A stretch of 5,439 bases of DNA, taken from Planctomycetota bacterium. Lineage in GTDB: Bacteria; Planctomycetota; MHYJ01; JACQXL01. Numbering within the stretch: position 1 is the stretch's first letter; the number at the start of each line of letters is the position of its first letter. Location: positions 1 through 5,439 of the forward strand of contig JASEHY010000105.1 of the NCBI GenBank assembly GCA_030018555.1. The letters are read 5' to 3'. The notes beneath the pieces were generated by a model that had not been told where the DNA came from, ran no database searches, and worked only from the letters and a program-made list of their open reading frames with translations. Positions 5,355 to 5,439 of the stretch are shown piece by piece. The position numbers and the translations under genes were made by a program.

Positions 5355-5369
5355 CGATACGGGTTTCGT
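5355..5369 (-). repeat. Right inverted arm of cassette 2
   Basis: CGATACGGGTTTCGT, starting 1 nt after the stop of the four-helix-bundle gene. The flank up to 5390 contains iterated TTAACGA-like 7-mers (TTTAACG and ATTAACG at 5375-5388), so the repeat array continues nearly to the atpG start codon. Confidence 0.75.
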
Positions 5370-5392
5370 TACCATTTAACGATTAACGAACT

Positions 5393-5439
5393 ATGCTCGG
5401 AACACGCAAGATAAAACGTAAGATAAGAAGTGTCCAGAA
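5393..5439 (+). CDS. atpG: ATP synthase F1 subunit gamma, N-terminal fragment
   Basis: Only the first 15 codons are in the window: MLGTRKIKRKIRSVQ, running off the right edge. The pattern T-R-x-I-K-x-[KR]-I-x-S-V is the highly conserved start of subunit gamma, the central rotor shaft inside the alpha3beta3 head, and the position after atpA is exactly where atpG belongs. No Shine-Dalgarno is visible before the ATG; the upstream 30 nt are repeat-derived (TTTAACGATTAACGAACT). Initiation may depend on the upstream four-helix-bundle gene, or the original leader may have been replaced by the insertion. Confidence 0.9.
   Translation, partial: MLGTRKIKRKIRSVQ

Larger units (their letters stand above)
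4892..5369 (+). mobile_element. IVS-like cassette 2: four-helix-bundle gene between inverted arms
   Basis: Fills the atpA/atpG junction with the same plan as the atpB/atpE element: left arm (core 4892-4906), a four-helix-bundle gene (4931-5353), right arm (core 5355-5369). The cores are 14/15 identical as an inverted repeat, and the one difference (G4897 opposite T5364) still pairs in RNA. An ungapped weaker complementarity extends over 4880-4914 with 5347-5381 (24 of 35 positions), so it may run from the atpA stop codon almost to the atpG start. Arm sequence is unrelated to that of cassette 1. There is no transposase and no certain target duplication. Mobility is inferred from architecture. 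Confidence 0.55.

Noticed and set aside
1162..5369. Diversity-generating retroelement, suggested by Avd-like four-helix bundles
   Set aside because: No reverse transcriptase, template/variable repeat pair or variable target gene is visible; the proteins resemble stand-alone IVP types.

Overview
The window holds most of a bacterial F1Fo ATP synthase operon, all on the + strand. The order is an atpI-like gene, atpB (a), atpE (c), atpF (b), atpH (delta), atpA (alpha) and the first 15 codons of atpG (gamma). atpD (beta) and atpC (epsilon) would be expected downstream. The gene order is the classical bacterial one. The sequence alone does not fix the taxon. The moderately AT-rich composition, the dispersed GTCATTCTGAG-type repeat and the four-helix-bundle genes of the 23S-rRNA intervening-sequence protein (IVP/S23) family suggest an uncultivated, repeat-bearing bacterial lineage of the kind often recovered from metagenomes. 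A lineage name would be a guess.

The unusual part is what sits between the subunit genes. Three of the gene junctions carry an inserted structured element. atpB/atpE holds a complete IVP-type gene (1189-1533) between inverted arms made of degenerate 7-bp units (arms 1162-1185 and 1536-1559, 21 of 24 positions paired). atpE/atpF holds no gene in 313 bp. It has a strong 14-bp hairpin right after atpE (1924-1958), then a fold-back element (1972-2210) with 17-bp terminal inverted repeats enclosing a cluster of GTCATTCTGAG-type palindromes. atpA/atpG holds a second, distantly related four-helix-bundle gene (4931-5353) between another inverted repeat (4892-4906 and 5355-5369, 14/15 identical and fully pairable in RNA with one G-U). 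The tight junctions atpF/atpH (4-nt overlap) and atpH/atpA (50 nt) are ordinary.

The two gene-bearing elements have the layout of the intervening sequences found inside 23S rRNA genes of some bacteria (stem arm, IVP gene, stem arm), but here they lie in the intergenic spaces of a protein operon. Each could fold in the polycistronic mRNA into a long stem closing a loop that contains the IVP gene. The three elements fall where required subunit copy number changes (a to c, c to b, alpha to gamma), so a role in mRNA segmentation or stability is an attractive inference. Neutral insertion at tolerated intergenic sites is the simpler alternative.

The enzyme looks functional: the a-subunit arginine (R189), the c-subunit carboxylate (E58), the alpha P-loop (177-184) and the alpha arginine finger (R382) are all present. 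The c subunit is odd in two ways. It has a charged tail of about 36 residues after its second membrane helix, and its ion site (Q25, E58, T59, but F63) is ambiguous between Na+ and H+.
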